Shown: positions 31,682-41,479 of the stretch, one piece after another
How positions within the stretch are numbered: position 1 is the first letter of the stretch
Layout: each line of letters starts with the position of its first letter
Assembly: GCA_029582165.1 (NCBI GenBank)
Contig: CM055881.1
Span: 23,913,594 to 23,977,593 of the forward strand
Length of the DNA stretch: 64,000 nucleotides
Direction of reading: 5' to 3'
From: Portulaca oleracea
Lineage: Eukaryota; Streptophyta; Magnoliopsida; Caryophyllales; Portulacaceae
Notes under the pieces: generated by a model
The model's input: the letters and a program-made list of their open reading frames with translations, nothing else
Database searches by the model: none
What the model was told of the DNA's origin: nothing
Translations under genes and position numbers: made by a program

Positions 31682-32371
31682 CATGTGTCTGGTTTATTGT
31701 ACCTCCCAATTTTTAGTTTTAGTCAAAATTGTTACCCAAATTTTTTACGGTCAAAATTGTCTCGCAACTTTTTCAACTGATCAAAATTGTCACTCAAATT
31801 TTTAACTGATTCAATTTTCACACCAATTCAACTGGGTATTATAGTTTTTTTATAAAAAAATTATCATTATTTCTTTTTGGGTAACTCAAATAAAATTGGG
31901 AGTCTTCGATGCAAACACCAACTATACACTTTCTCTTCTTTTTATTCATCATTTTTCATCTTCTCTTTCAACTTTCACAATGATCCTAAAATTTCATAGT
32001 CAAATTTCACCTCCAATGTAGTTGGAAACCCCAAAATTGAATTAAGGGTTTTATTCAGATGGTGATTTTGAGAAAATTTGACCTTAAAATGTTTGGGATG
32101 GTTGGACAAAGTATGAGTAACTTGTGCACAATAAGACGAGTTGGAGGGAATAAAAAAAGAGAAATCAACATCGACAAAGTAATATATTCTTACAATCACA
32201 TGCTATAGCACTAATTAACAATTGTAGGTCATACACTTTCCTTCCACCCACAGTAGTACGTTGTGTGACAAATTTGATTAGTTTAAAAAGTTATGTAACA
32301 ATTTTAACGAAAAAAAATAAGGATGAAATTTTTTACCAAAACTAAAAATTAGTTGGCACAATTAGCAATAC
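31682..32371. mobile_element. MITE-like element with 11-bp flanking repeat
   Basis: ACATATTATTA is repeated at 31671-31681 and 32372-32382. Imperfect inverted ends share about 21 of 30 positions (CCCAATTTTTAGTTTT near 31707; inverted CTAATTTTTAGTTTT near 32350). A Mutator-type origin fits the 11-bp duplication. A reading frame at 31975-32199 has no family match. Confidence 0.45.
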
Positions 32372-32407
32372 ACATATTATTATACATCATTTTTTGTTCT
32401 TTTATTA

Positions 32408-32579
32408 AAGAAGCGTAATAACAGAGTTGTTGTCAGTGAGCGTGAGGTCGCGAGTTAATCGCAGCGGCCTAGCATGACATTCTGGTAACGTTTGCCTACA
32501 TTTCACCTTTGTGGGAGGACCCTTCTCTGAATCATCCCTTTCAGGGGTGCTTTGTGCACTGGCCTACTCTTTTACATTC
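32408..32579 (+). mobile_element. tRNA-derived SINE, 172 bp, 13-bp target duplication
   Basis: TGTTCTTTTATTA flanks both sides (32395-32407 and 32580-32592). The head has a Pol III box B-like GGTCGCGAGTTAATC after GTCAGTGAGCGTGA. The tail GGGGTGCTTTGTGCACTGGCC followed by a T-rich end is the typical plant SINE 3' region. Confidence 0.75.
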
Positions 32580-32599
32580 TGTTCTTTTATTATTTTACT

Positions 32600-33690
32600 T
32601 GCATGATATTATGTCTTCTTTTAATTTAAGATAACAATTTAATAAATGACTCTGCTTTTTAAAAAATATTATTACAGAAGCAATTTGTGGGATCTCTTCT
32701 TTGAGGAGTTCAGATTACAATAAACAGAACAAAGTCTAACAGTGAAGTTGGGTTAGGGTCAATAGAGACAGCTTGAACGACCTATGGATTGCTCCCTTGA
32801 CGGGTTGGACGAGGGGGCGCCTAGAGTGGCAAAGATTTAATGCGACTTGAAGTTTATTTACGATGATGAAGAGATTGTGGCTAAAATTTTCAACGCACGT
32901 GGCTGGAAGAAAAGAAGGCAAAACAGAAAATTATCTTTGATAATTGTTTTTATGTTGATGGTTTTGAGATTTGATTATCCATGATTCCATGTTGTGTTTG
33001 TCGTTAGTTGTCAAAATATTGTTTGTGCAGTTTTTGCAACTAATGTTGCGGACTCTCCTGTCCCATTTGGACTTTAAATAATTGAAAAAGTTATTATTAG
33101 GGAATCAAAGGATTGGGTCAACAGCTCACACGTAGCAAGAAGTGGGGGAATAAATCATCAATAAAAAATTAAGAGGAACAAGATCAAAAAGTGGTTGTAT
33201 AACCCAAAACTGAAAAAATGGGGCGTTGACAATTACTCCACTAAGAAAAAGGCGGTAGAATTAACCTAATTTCATCCGCAATTGATTATTAGATACCAAC
33301 CATAGGAGACACATGTTCCATAAATGTTGATTCAACAAATTTTCCAAGCTCCTTTTTCAGGTTGGTTTTTTTGTCCAAATGTTTATGATTAGCCATTGAG
33401 GATTTTTAAGTTTTTATGTCATTGGCATTTGCAACTTTCGTGTTGATGGTCCTGAAAAGAACAAACATTAGGATAAAAATAAATTTTTTTCTAAAAAAAA
33501 ATAAATACATATTTGGTGGTCACACAATAATTTTAGTACTAGCAGTAAATTGTACTTAAATTTTTAAATATATGAGATTATTAGTAATCTGATTTTTCCT
33601 TTTTAAACAAATATTTATGACATTTGTTATTTTCTTCAATGTACCATTATGTCAAAATAACTTGTATTGGCTTGGACAATGTTTGCACAT
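32600..33690. other. Intergenic, no gene recognised
   Basis: Mostly AT-rich. A GC-richer patch at 32740-32920 has no recognisable product on either strand. Confidence 0.4.
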
Positions 33691-33714
33691 TTATTAATAA
33701 AGGAAAATCAAAGA

Positions 33715-34135
33715 TCATGTGACCAGTTGCATCTGTGTGGTCAACGAAGAGGTATGATGACCTTGAACATCACAACAAATGCTAAAAGAGTTACTTAGAA
33801 AGGTGATACTCCCAACAAATTGGCCAAAAGCCCTTTCTGCAGGTGCTTTGTTGTGAGCGAGTTTGCCAACTTCTTTGACTTGATATTGGAGGAAATTATT
33901 TGCAAACTTAACTTGGAAATGATCTTCAAATAGGATGTCATTTGATTTCCGGGGGAGTATCAACCTCTTCTTTATATTTGTAAACATTAGCGACGACTTC
34001 TAGAGCTTAACCTTCTTCTTGCAATCATACCAGTGAGGGAATCCAGTAATCGTGAAACACTTGTCCTCAATGTGTCCTTGTTTCTTATGATGGTTGCAAA
34101 ATCTTCTGGATTTCATTGTCTCGAGATCCTTCATA
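33715..34135 (-). pseudogene. Copia-type gag fragment with zinc-knuckle remnant
   Basis: The minus strand gives a basic, Lys-rich open stretch (33987-33715) and, upstream in another frame near 34100-34030, a knuckle-like CNHHKKQGHIEDKCF, followed by TGFPHWYDC. This is the layout of copia gag (CxxCxxxxHxxxxC then a GYPDWW-like motif), but the second Cys is His here. Frames are broken. Confidence 0.45.
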
Positions 34136-34859
34136 TTTCAAGGGCTATTGCTAACAAGAAATGTTTGAGTTGATCCACTAGTATCATTAACTGTAGACAA
34201 CATATTTTGTCCTGGTTTTGTATAATTGTGATGTAACATTTTTATTTTATTTTCAAGGTTAGATAAGAAATCGACTCTGAAAATCGTGTGATAGCACACA
34301 TCTTCTCACATCTCATTCTAATTCATTTTCCAATCTTTTTATAAAAGCCACTAATTTCCTGTCATTTAGACTTCAAAAACTTTCATATTCCACCCCTGCC
34401 ACATACACGAGCTCACTCTTTTAAACGCTATGTTTTCCACATATGTCCGTTGTGTAAACCCTTTTTCAAGATTAAATAACAATCTATAAGCTTTCAACAA
34501 GACCTGAATCGCATCAATCGAAGGTCGGGCGAAGGAGATATGACAGTTTTAGGTTGAGTTGTCCTATCAATATATACAACTGGTCAGTTACTATATTAAT
34601 TAAAAACAATCCTAGTTTAACCCACGTGAACAAACTGGTCGGCCAGTTGTACGAAATCCAAGCCAAGTTCCATACTTTTCCACTTTCCTAATATTTCCTC
34701 AAGAATATAATTCACATATTATTGCAATAATACAATTCTGGTTAGTATTCTTATTCTTTTTCCCCAAAACTAAATGAGAGAATCATTTGTTTATTCTTAT
34801 TCCATTTTCTTAGCTAAATAAAATCTGTAATCATCTTATTTTAATCTCCTAACATTCTA

Positions 34860-35760
34860 ATCGCAAGTACCACAAGTAGAGTCTCTCGCCCCCATTGTTC
34901 CTGACCCCATAATTCCCCGGAGTATTGATGAAGGATACCGGGGTGAGCTTCGGTGATGCTTGAGTTGGAGAACATGGGGGATGAATAATTCAAACCCGGA
35001 AAACAACATTGAGCCCGATATGAACTTGGGATAAAGGAAATCCACCACCCAAGAACTGCAACCCGCCAAGAATTTGCTAAAGGCTAGGACACCACAAACT
35101 CCATTAAGGGAGGACTTGCAACAACATCATTGATGAAATGGATAAAGTAAACAAGATTTTGAGAGAGGAGGAGAAAGCAAAGAGCTTCTTCATTCATTCA
35201 TAAACAACCAATGCCCTCTACCTTCTAAATGCCGGGTATTTATGGAGGCATTGAGGGGGAAGAAGACTTGAGGTGAGAATTACAAAAGGGTCCTTTAAAT
35301 GAGGGGCATTACTTAACATAAGGGAAGGGGCAAAAGGGGAAAGATATAAAAGGGGAGAAATAAAAAGGAGGGAAATCGGCTGAAATTCGATTTTCCCATC
35401 GCTAATCATCGCGGGCGCAACATCCATGTTACGGGCGTGACGCTTCTCGGGAAACTGGACTAAGGATTTCCATGAGGGGGAGTCAGGGGCGAGACATTGG
35501 TTTGTCGTGACCGTGACACAAGTGGTCGCGGGCGCGACTCATGGCAATCCTCAAGCTACCATTTCTCCTTGTCGTTGCGTTACGTGCGTGGCACAGAACG
35601 TCGCAGACGCGACGCTTTGCACTGCACCAAGATTTCTTGGGAGGGAGGTCACGGGTGCGAGGATGTGGGTCGCGGTCGTGACGTTAAGCCCAAGTCTTGT
35701 CACGGTCGTGACCACAGGGTTAGGGTCGTGACTCCCTTGCTGTCATAAATCTCCCTTGCT
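34860..35760 (-). mobile_element. Gypsy-type LTR, minus orientation, with GTCACG palindrome cluster
   Basis: On the minus strand, a U3-like zone (35760-35400) with at least eight GTCRCG-N-CGYGAC palindromes is followed by a TATA-like CATAAATACC (near 35245) and an R/U5 zone (35170-34860) shared with 14.6-15.0 and 16.9-17.1 kb. Best-preserved motifs: GGTCGCGGGCGCGACTC (35524), GTCGCAGACGCGAC (35599), GTCACGGTCGTGACC (35699). Frames at 35497-35748 are shadows of this GC-rich zone. Confidence 0.6.
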
Positions 35761-35894
35761 TTCTCCACGGGAAAATTTCACCGTGCTCCAGGATAACCAC
35801 TAGGACCCAAAACAACACTCAAGTCAATAAGCATATTATCATCATTTAATTATAAGTAGATAGTTCAATCACCAATCTTCTGAAAATACACGCC

Positions 35895-36390
35895 AGAGTT
35901 ATATATGCATCGTGTGCAGCCATGCATGGCTCAATATAGAAGAGTCAAACCTCTTATACCATTGGTACGAAGCTTGTCTAAGCCTATAGAAGGACTTCCT
36001 CAATCGACATACGAGATGCTCATTCTCTGGAATCACGTAACCTTCAGGTTGTCTCATATAGATTTCTTCCTCCAAGTCACGATATAGGAAAGTCATTTTC
36101 ACATCCATTTGTTCTAATTCCATATCATAAAGAGCAACCAAAGGCAATAGAACACGAATGGAAGTATGACGAATAACAGGAGAGAATACCCCATTGAAAT
36201 CAACATATTTTTTGTTGCAACCTCGAACAACTAAACGAGTTTTCCATTTAGCATTTTCAACCATTGGGATTCCTTCCTTCTTGTATATCCACATAGTTGT
36301 CAAGGCTCGATTTCCCTTTGGAAGCTTACACAGCTCCCAAGTTTGATTCTTATGTAGGTTCTCCATCTCTTCTTGCATAACCAGGAGCCA
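35895..36390 (-). pseudogene. Copia reverse transcriptase, N-terminal half
   Basis: Reads MQEEMENLHKNQTWEL, then RLVVRGCNKKYVDFNGVFSP, VIRHTSIRVLLPLVALYD, LEQMDVKMTFLYRDLEEEIY, and ends near QWYKRFDS. This is the copia RT up to just before the YVDDM catalytic motif, which is missing. Several motif changes (HG to YR after the first Asp region) and truncation mark it as dead. Confidence 0.8.
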
Positions 36391-37305
36391 ATTAGAAGCG
36401 TTAGGACATGAGGATCACTAATTTGTAACATGATGGCTCAAAATTTACTGGCATCTCTTTAACAATAGAGAGGGCATAATAAATCATCCCTTAATCTTCA
36501 TCTCATGCATATCAAGCGGGAGGTCTGATTGTTCCCTTCGATCTGTTTCTTGCAATAGAACAGTCCTCCACCTGAGGCTCAATGGGAGGACCATCATTCT
36601 CTTCATCTCCTTCTTCATGGTCCTCATTATGCATATGAGGTGTGGACGAGGGAGCTGTATCATTATAAGTTCCATATGTAGGTGTAAGAGCTCCACTTGG
36701 AGTTGTAATCAATTGAGTATCCAACTTCACTTCCTCGCTAGTGCCATGTGACTAATCTGCATTATCATAAGAGGAAATAGTAAACTTCTCTCCAGAAAAG
36801 AATATAACATTTTCATTAAAGGTAATATCCCTATTTTGGATGATTTTCCTAGAGCTAGGACACCATAGGCGATAGCCTTTAGACTCAATTGCATAACGAT
36901 GAAGCATGCATTTAATAGCTATAGGATATAATTTGTCCTCGTTGACATGGGCAAAGACAATAAAATATCCAAAGGTCCTTAGGAAGGAGTAGACAACAGG
37001 TTTACCTGACCACACTTCTTCTGGAATTTTGAAGTCAAGAGCTGAATGAAGAGACCGGTTGACGATGTAGCATGCTTTTAGACATACTTCTACCCAAAAT
37101 TCAAGCTCGTTGCTATAAGTTAGCAAAAAAAAAAAAAAAAAAAACAGGATCTTTTCAAGATAGTTCGGTTAATGCCCTCTACAAAGCCATTCTGTTGAGG
37201 TTTTCCCACCAATGTTTTGTGTCTAGCATTGCCCTCAATTGCACAAAACTCATTAAAATCATGTGCAACAAACTCAAGGCCATTATCAGTCTTCCTTGCG
37301 GTTTG
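36391..37305 (-). pseudogene. Copia integrase C-terminal half and linker to RT
   Basis: Minus-strand frames give KTDNGLEFVAHDFNEFC with KPQQNGFVEGINRTIL (integrase core, 37300-37130), then EVCLKACYIVNRSLHSALDF, PEEVWSGKPVVYSFLRTFGY and a KGYRLWCPSSRKIIQNRDIT segment (37126-36752). Below that a Pro/Glu/Asp-rich linker (36730-36480) leads to RT. An A20 run at 37124-37143 breaks the frame. Confidence 0.8.
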
Positions 37306-37592
37306 TGCTCGTGTAGCAAGTATCAAGGTCGATCCCACAGGGACTTTGCTTACTACGCACCAAACTAGCCTCGTAGGTGATTGCTAAATCGGTCGGAAAG
37401 CTCTTTTAGTGATGAATCAAGTAATGGATGTGAGATTTGGAGTTCATATCACTAATCTGCACAAATTGAACAAAACACACAAAACTTAGTTAAGATAGCG
37501 AAATAAGATCATAAAAGATCAATTAAGCACATTAATCCCCAAATTTCACTATCAAAATGCTTCCAATATATAGTCACTATATGCCCTCATCA
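37306..37592 (-). repeat. 3' LTR of the gag-only element (287 bp)
   Basis: Nearly identical to 40838-41124 over all 287 bases. It begins TGATGAGGGC and ends CACGAGCA on the minus strand, and stops there, 22 bases short of the 5' LTR, yet is followed exactly by the target duplication. Confidence 0.85.
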
Positions 37593-39515
37593 AATTCCCC
37601 CATGCTTAGTTCTTGCTTGTCCCCAAGCAAGTCCAGACTCACAAAAGAAAAGAAAAGAAAAGAAATAAAAACACGGGGACAAAAGATTCAAAAACAAAAC
37701 AAAACAAAAGACTCAAAATGAAAGCAAATGTTTTATTTACAATCCTCATCAGGAAAGCATCAACAGGCAATCAACTAAATCTAATCTAGAACACCCCAAA
37801 AGAGAATCAACGTCCATATAATAGAGAAGGAAAAGCTTTGGAAAGATTTACAAGCACTACACTTCTCAAGTTTAAATCAATCACCCCCTAATCACAAATG
37901 AAGCAAGCAGGCACATGTATAAGCATGAAACTAGGTGAATCAGAGAGCAAACTCACCTTTTGGGAATGTGGAAACGCTCCTCTCATGTGTTTAAATGTGA
38001 ATAAATCATTGAAGGTTCGCTCAATACTCAAACCAAAGCAACATCCTACCATAAGCTTGCAAAACATCTCAATTCTCTACCGCTAATATGCAATGCACAA
38101 TGACAATCAAGAGGACTTTCAAAAGGGTTGTAATGGGGCTAAGGTTAAGGGTAAGAAGTTGAAATATATTTGCGGAAGTGGAGCTAAAAACCCAAGCTTG
38201 GAGCATAAACCTCACCAAATTTGCACAAACAAAATTTTCACACCTTATATTCACTACAACGCATCCCATAATCAAATGGAAATCGCCTCAAATCAAAGAA
38301 AATAAACTAGCAAACTACTAAACACTTTATTTCTACCTTTTTTTTTCATTCTTTTTTTTTCTCTTTTTTCTCTTTTTGCTGTTTTATTGTTTTTTTTATT
38401 TTATTTTTCTAAAAAATGAACTACAACTCAAAACAAATATATATACAATAATAAGGCAAATTTCCAACTCAACCCATATCAAGCTACAATGGGGAGCAAT
38501 CTCATGATATTCAACTTCACAACATCCCCAACAAAACCAAACGACAAAAACACCATAATAAACCCAACTCTTCACACTCTAACACTCCAAGCATAGGCTT
38601 AAGGGTAGGAAATTCAATATTCAGCCATGGCTTTTAATATAGTTAATCAAAAGAAAGAGTGATACAAGGCTAAAAGAGGGTTAAAGGCGGATTTTAACAT
38701 GTAAAGGGTGGCTATTTGAACATGTAAAGGGTGGCTATTTGGCTATGTAGCTAAAATATATATAACGCCTCTATCATATTATCAAAGCACAAGCAAAAAT
38801 GCAATTTCAAAGAGATACATTGCAAGTTCTAGAGAATGAAACTAAGGATGAGTCACACATGGAAAATATGAGACTAATAAAAATGATTAGTCATTTTAAG
38901 ACTTTGTGGTCTCACGGGTAAAAGCTCTCAAATAAACCTAGCTCAAATAGATGTATATGTCAAACTCATTCCAATAGATCATGAGGGGTAATCAAATATC
39001 ACTTTCAAAATGCAGTGCTTAACTCACTAAGCTTTCACAAACTCTTTTCAAAACTTTAATTCACAAATGGGCTACTCAAGATTAAATCTAGTTAAAAGAA
39101 AACCTAGACTTTCTCCCTCAAATTTTTAATTTTTCTAATTTTCTGATTTTTTGGAATTTTTTTCTCAAAATAAAAACTAAAACTAAACTAAATGCAAACC
39201 TAGAAAATAAAACAAACTAAAAACTAAGAAAAAAAAAACCAAGGATGAATCTAACTAATGCAACTAGGTGGATGCAATTATTTATAAATAAACAAAACCA
39301 AAAAAACTAAGAAAAACAAACAAAAACAAACTCAAGACACTACCACACATTTATACAATTCCCCCCATGCTTGGACAAAGCATTGCCCTCAATGCAAGCA
39401 CATTCAAATAAATTGAAAAAGGGGAAATAAGGAAAGATCTCACCAGGTTAGGTGTTGGATGCACCTAAACTATCGTCTCTTCAAGAATGGGGCGAATGGA
39501 GTATCAGCCGCTCCA

Positions 39516-40694
39516 TCAAGAACTCAAGACTGGGGCCATTACTTCAGATGCCATCAATGCCCTTAGAAGCTTGTCAAACTCTTCAGCATGCGGTTTACAA
39601 GCTTGCAAATAAGAAAGCAACAAAAAAGTTATAGCAGAAAATGTAAGTATCGCTTTCTTAAATAGATCAAAGGCCTTAGAAAAATCAAAAGAATCAAAAT
39701 AAGTTGTCCACATGAGTTTTCTAGGCAAGTCCTCTAGGTAAATACAATATGGATCAAGAGAGGAATGGTACCCTCTTGATGTACCTATGGACAAATAAAG
39801 AATATTGTTGTTCCCCTCAAGCATATCACAAGAATTAACCTTGGTCACATAGCCCACTTCAACATGAACACATATGGTCTTTTCAACAAAATTTGGTTCA
39901 TCTAGGCACTTAGGGGAATAGGAAGGTGGTGAACAAGGAGTAAAAGCATGGAATAAGACATGGGAAGTAGGGAGTACAACATCATCGAATTCTTTGCTTG
40001 AAGGATCTAATTCACCCACAACCCCCTCACAAGCCTCCTCATCAATAGTATCAACTGACCCATGAGAAAAATCATCATCATACCTAGCATCAAACCCATA
40101 GGACTCACTCACCTTAAACCCCATCGACTGAGAAAAAGGTAAGGATGCATCATGAAATGTAGAGGCACCATCAATAGTGTCTCTGGGTAAGCTAGGGTAA
40201 GATGGAGCAACAATTTGCAAAGATGCCTCAAACGGGTCAAGTATTTCCTCTAGACTAGCATCTAACTTATCTTGTTGCTCAAGCATTGCCCTCATCAAAA
40301 CCTCAAGTCTGGCTAAACTAGGGCATGTAGAATCATCATGGTCAAGAGAACAACATAATCGACAAGGAGACAAACAAGGGGGTTGAGTATATAATCTAGC
40401 ATGAGATGCACAAGGATTAGAATAAGAGTAACTAGATGCACAAAAAGAATTATCAAAATAAAGTGTATCACGTGCAAGCCACTCAAGCAAACTTCAAGCT
40501 TCATCAACAGTTCTAGCATAAAAACCAAAATACTCTAATAGAGTACAAGTCTCACTATTCACCCCCTCAACAACAATATCAAGAATATCTGATTTCCCAG
40601 GCTCAACACCACATGGAACAGGACAAGCAAGTAATCGCTCAAAATAGCGCCAAAATAACTCCTGTTCAAATTGGGGGAAATAGATAATTGCCAT
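39516..40694 (-). CDS. Gag-like protein of the non-autonomous element, one in-frame stop
   Basis: One frame from MAIIYFPQFEQELFWRYFERLL to the C-terminal end at 39516, about 390 codons, interrupted by a single TGA at about 40491-40493, where relatives have Trp (EA-stop-SLLEWLARDTLYFD). A CCHC zinc knuckle (CRLCCSLDHDDSTC, spacing C-x2-C-x4-H-x4-C) lies at about 40375-40320 and is intact. An acidic, Ser-rich C-terminal half follows (DDFSHGSVDTIDEEACEGVV). The knuckle and the FWRYFERLL start place it with Athila-type gag proteins. The stop makes this copy at best a two-part or readthrough product; I treat it as recently damaged. Confidence 0.6.
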
Positions 40695-40791
40695 TTTTGT
40701 TGATTTTTTTTTTGAAAAAATAATAAAAACGGGAAAAACAAAAGGGAAATGATCTAGTCAATCTAAGGATATTCGACGGCTAGGGACAAAG

Positions 40792-40809
40792 TCCCCGGCA
40801 ACGGCGCCA
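40792..40809 (-). other. tRNA-Asp primer-binding site
   Basis: TGGCGCCGTTGCCGGGGA on the minus strand, the complement of the 3' end of plant tRNA-Asp and the standard Athila primer site. It starts six bases after the end of the full 5' LTR (AGTTTT spacer). Confidence 0.85.
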
Positions 40810-40815
40810 AAAACT

Positions 40816-41124
40816 TGATACGCCGCAAGTGCACGGGTGCTCGTGTAGCAAGTATCAAGGTCGATCCCACAGGGACTTTGCTTACTACGCACCAAACTAG
40901 CCTCCTAGGTGATTGTTAAATCGGTCGGAAAGCTCTTTTAGTGATGAATCAAGTAATGGATGTGAGATTTGGAGTTCATATCACTAATCTGCACAAATTG
41001 AACAAAACACACAACACTTAGTTAAGATAGCGAAATAAGATCATAAAAGATCAATTAAGCACATTAATCCCCAAATTTCACTATCAAAATGCTTCCAATA
41101 TATAGTCACTATATGCCCTCATCA
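40816..41124 (-). repeat. 5' LTR of the gag-only element (309 bp)
   Basis: Same as the 3' LTR plus 22 extra bases at the U5 end (CCCGTGCACTTGCGGCGTATCA on the minus strand, given here as CCCGTGCACTTG..GTATCA). The extra segment is homologous to the ends of the Athila LTRs at 27542 and 61520. Confidence 0.8.
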
Positions 41125-41129
41125 GTTTG

Positions 41130-41479
41130 ATTTTCCACTAAAGCCCTGAAATTTATGAACATGGGGAACACCTTATTCTTCTTCCGAAGAAAATAAACCC
41201 AAACCTTTCTTAAGAAATCATCCACAGAGCTAATTAAGCATACAACATTTGCCACTAAAAGAGGCAACTGTAGAACGACACCATAAATTAGAACGAATAT
41301 AATTTGGGATACGTTCGGTGGTATGAATGGCCATAAAGAAACTCACTCTCTTCTGTTTACCAAATACAAAGTGATCGCAAAAATCAAGTTTACCAGTATC
41401 TTACTTGCCAGGAAGACCTTCCTTGATGAGTAATGACATGTCTTTATCACTCATATGCCCTAACTGAGCATGTTATACC
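41130..41479 (-). pseudogene. Copia integrase zinc-binding region and start of core
   Basis: The minus strand reads HAQLGHMSDKDMSLLIKEGL, then CDHFVFGKQKRVSF (the HHCC finger of copia integrase), then a core broken by stops, and PMFINFRALVENQ up to the insertion point at 41125. It continues at 37305 beyond the nested element. Confidence 0.75.

Larger units (their letters stand above)
37306..41124 (-). mobile_element. Gag-only Athila-related LTR element nested in the copia integrase
   Basis: A 3.8-kb element with GTTTG on both sides (37301-37305 and 41125-41129). Removing it and one GTTTG restores the copia integrase frame across the site. The 3' LTR is 37306-37592 and the 5' LTR 40816-41124 on the minus strand. 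The primer site matches tRNA-Asp (40792-40809) and a polypurine tract (minus-strand CATGGGGGAATT) precedes the 3' LTR. The interior encodes only a gag-like protein; no protease, RT or integrase is present, so it would depend on another element. The stretch 37600-39450 is non-coding, A-rich and low-complexity. Confidence 0.85.

Noticed and set aside
35497..35748. Arg/Gly-rich reading frames
   Set aside because: They are produced by the repeated GTCGCGGGCGCGAC-type palindromes of an LTR, in more than one frame.
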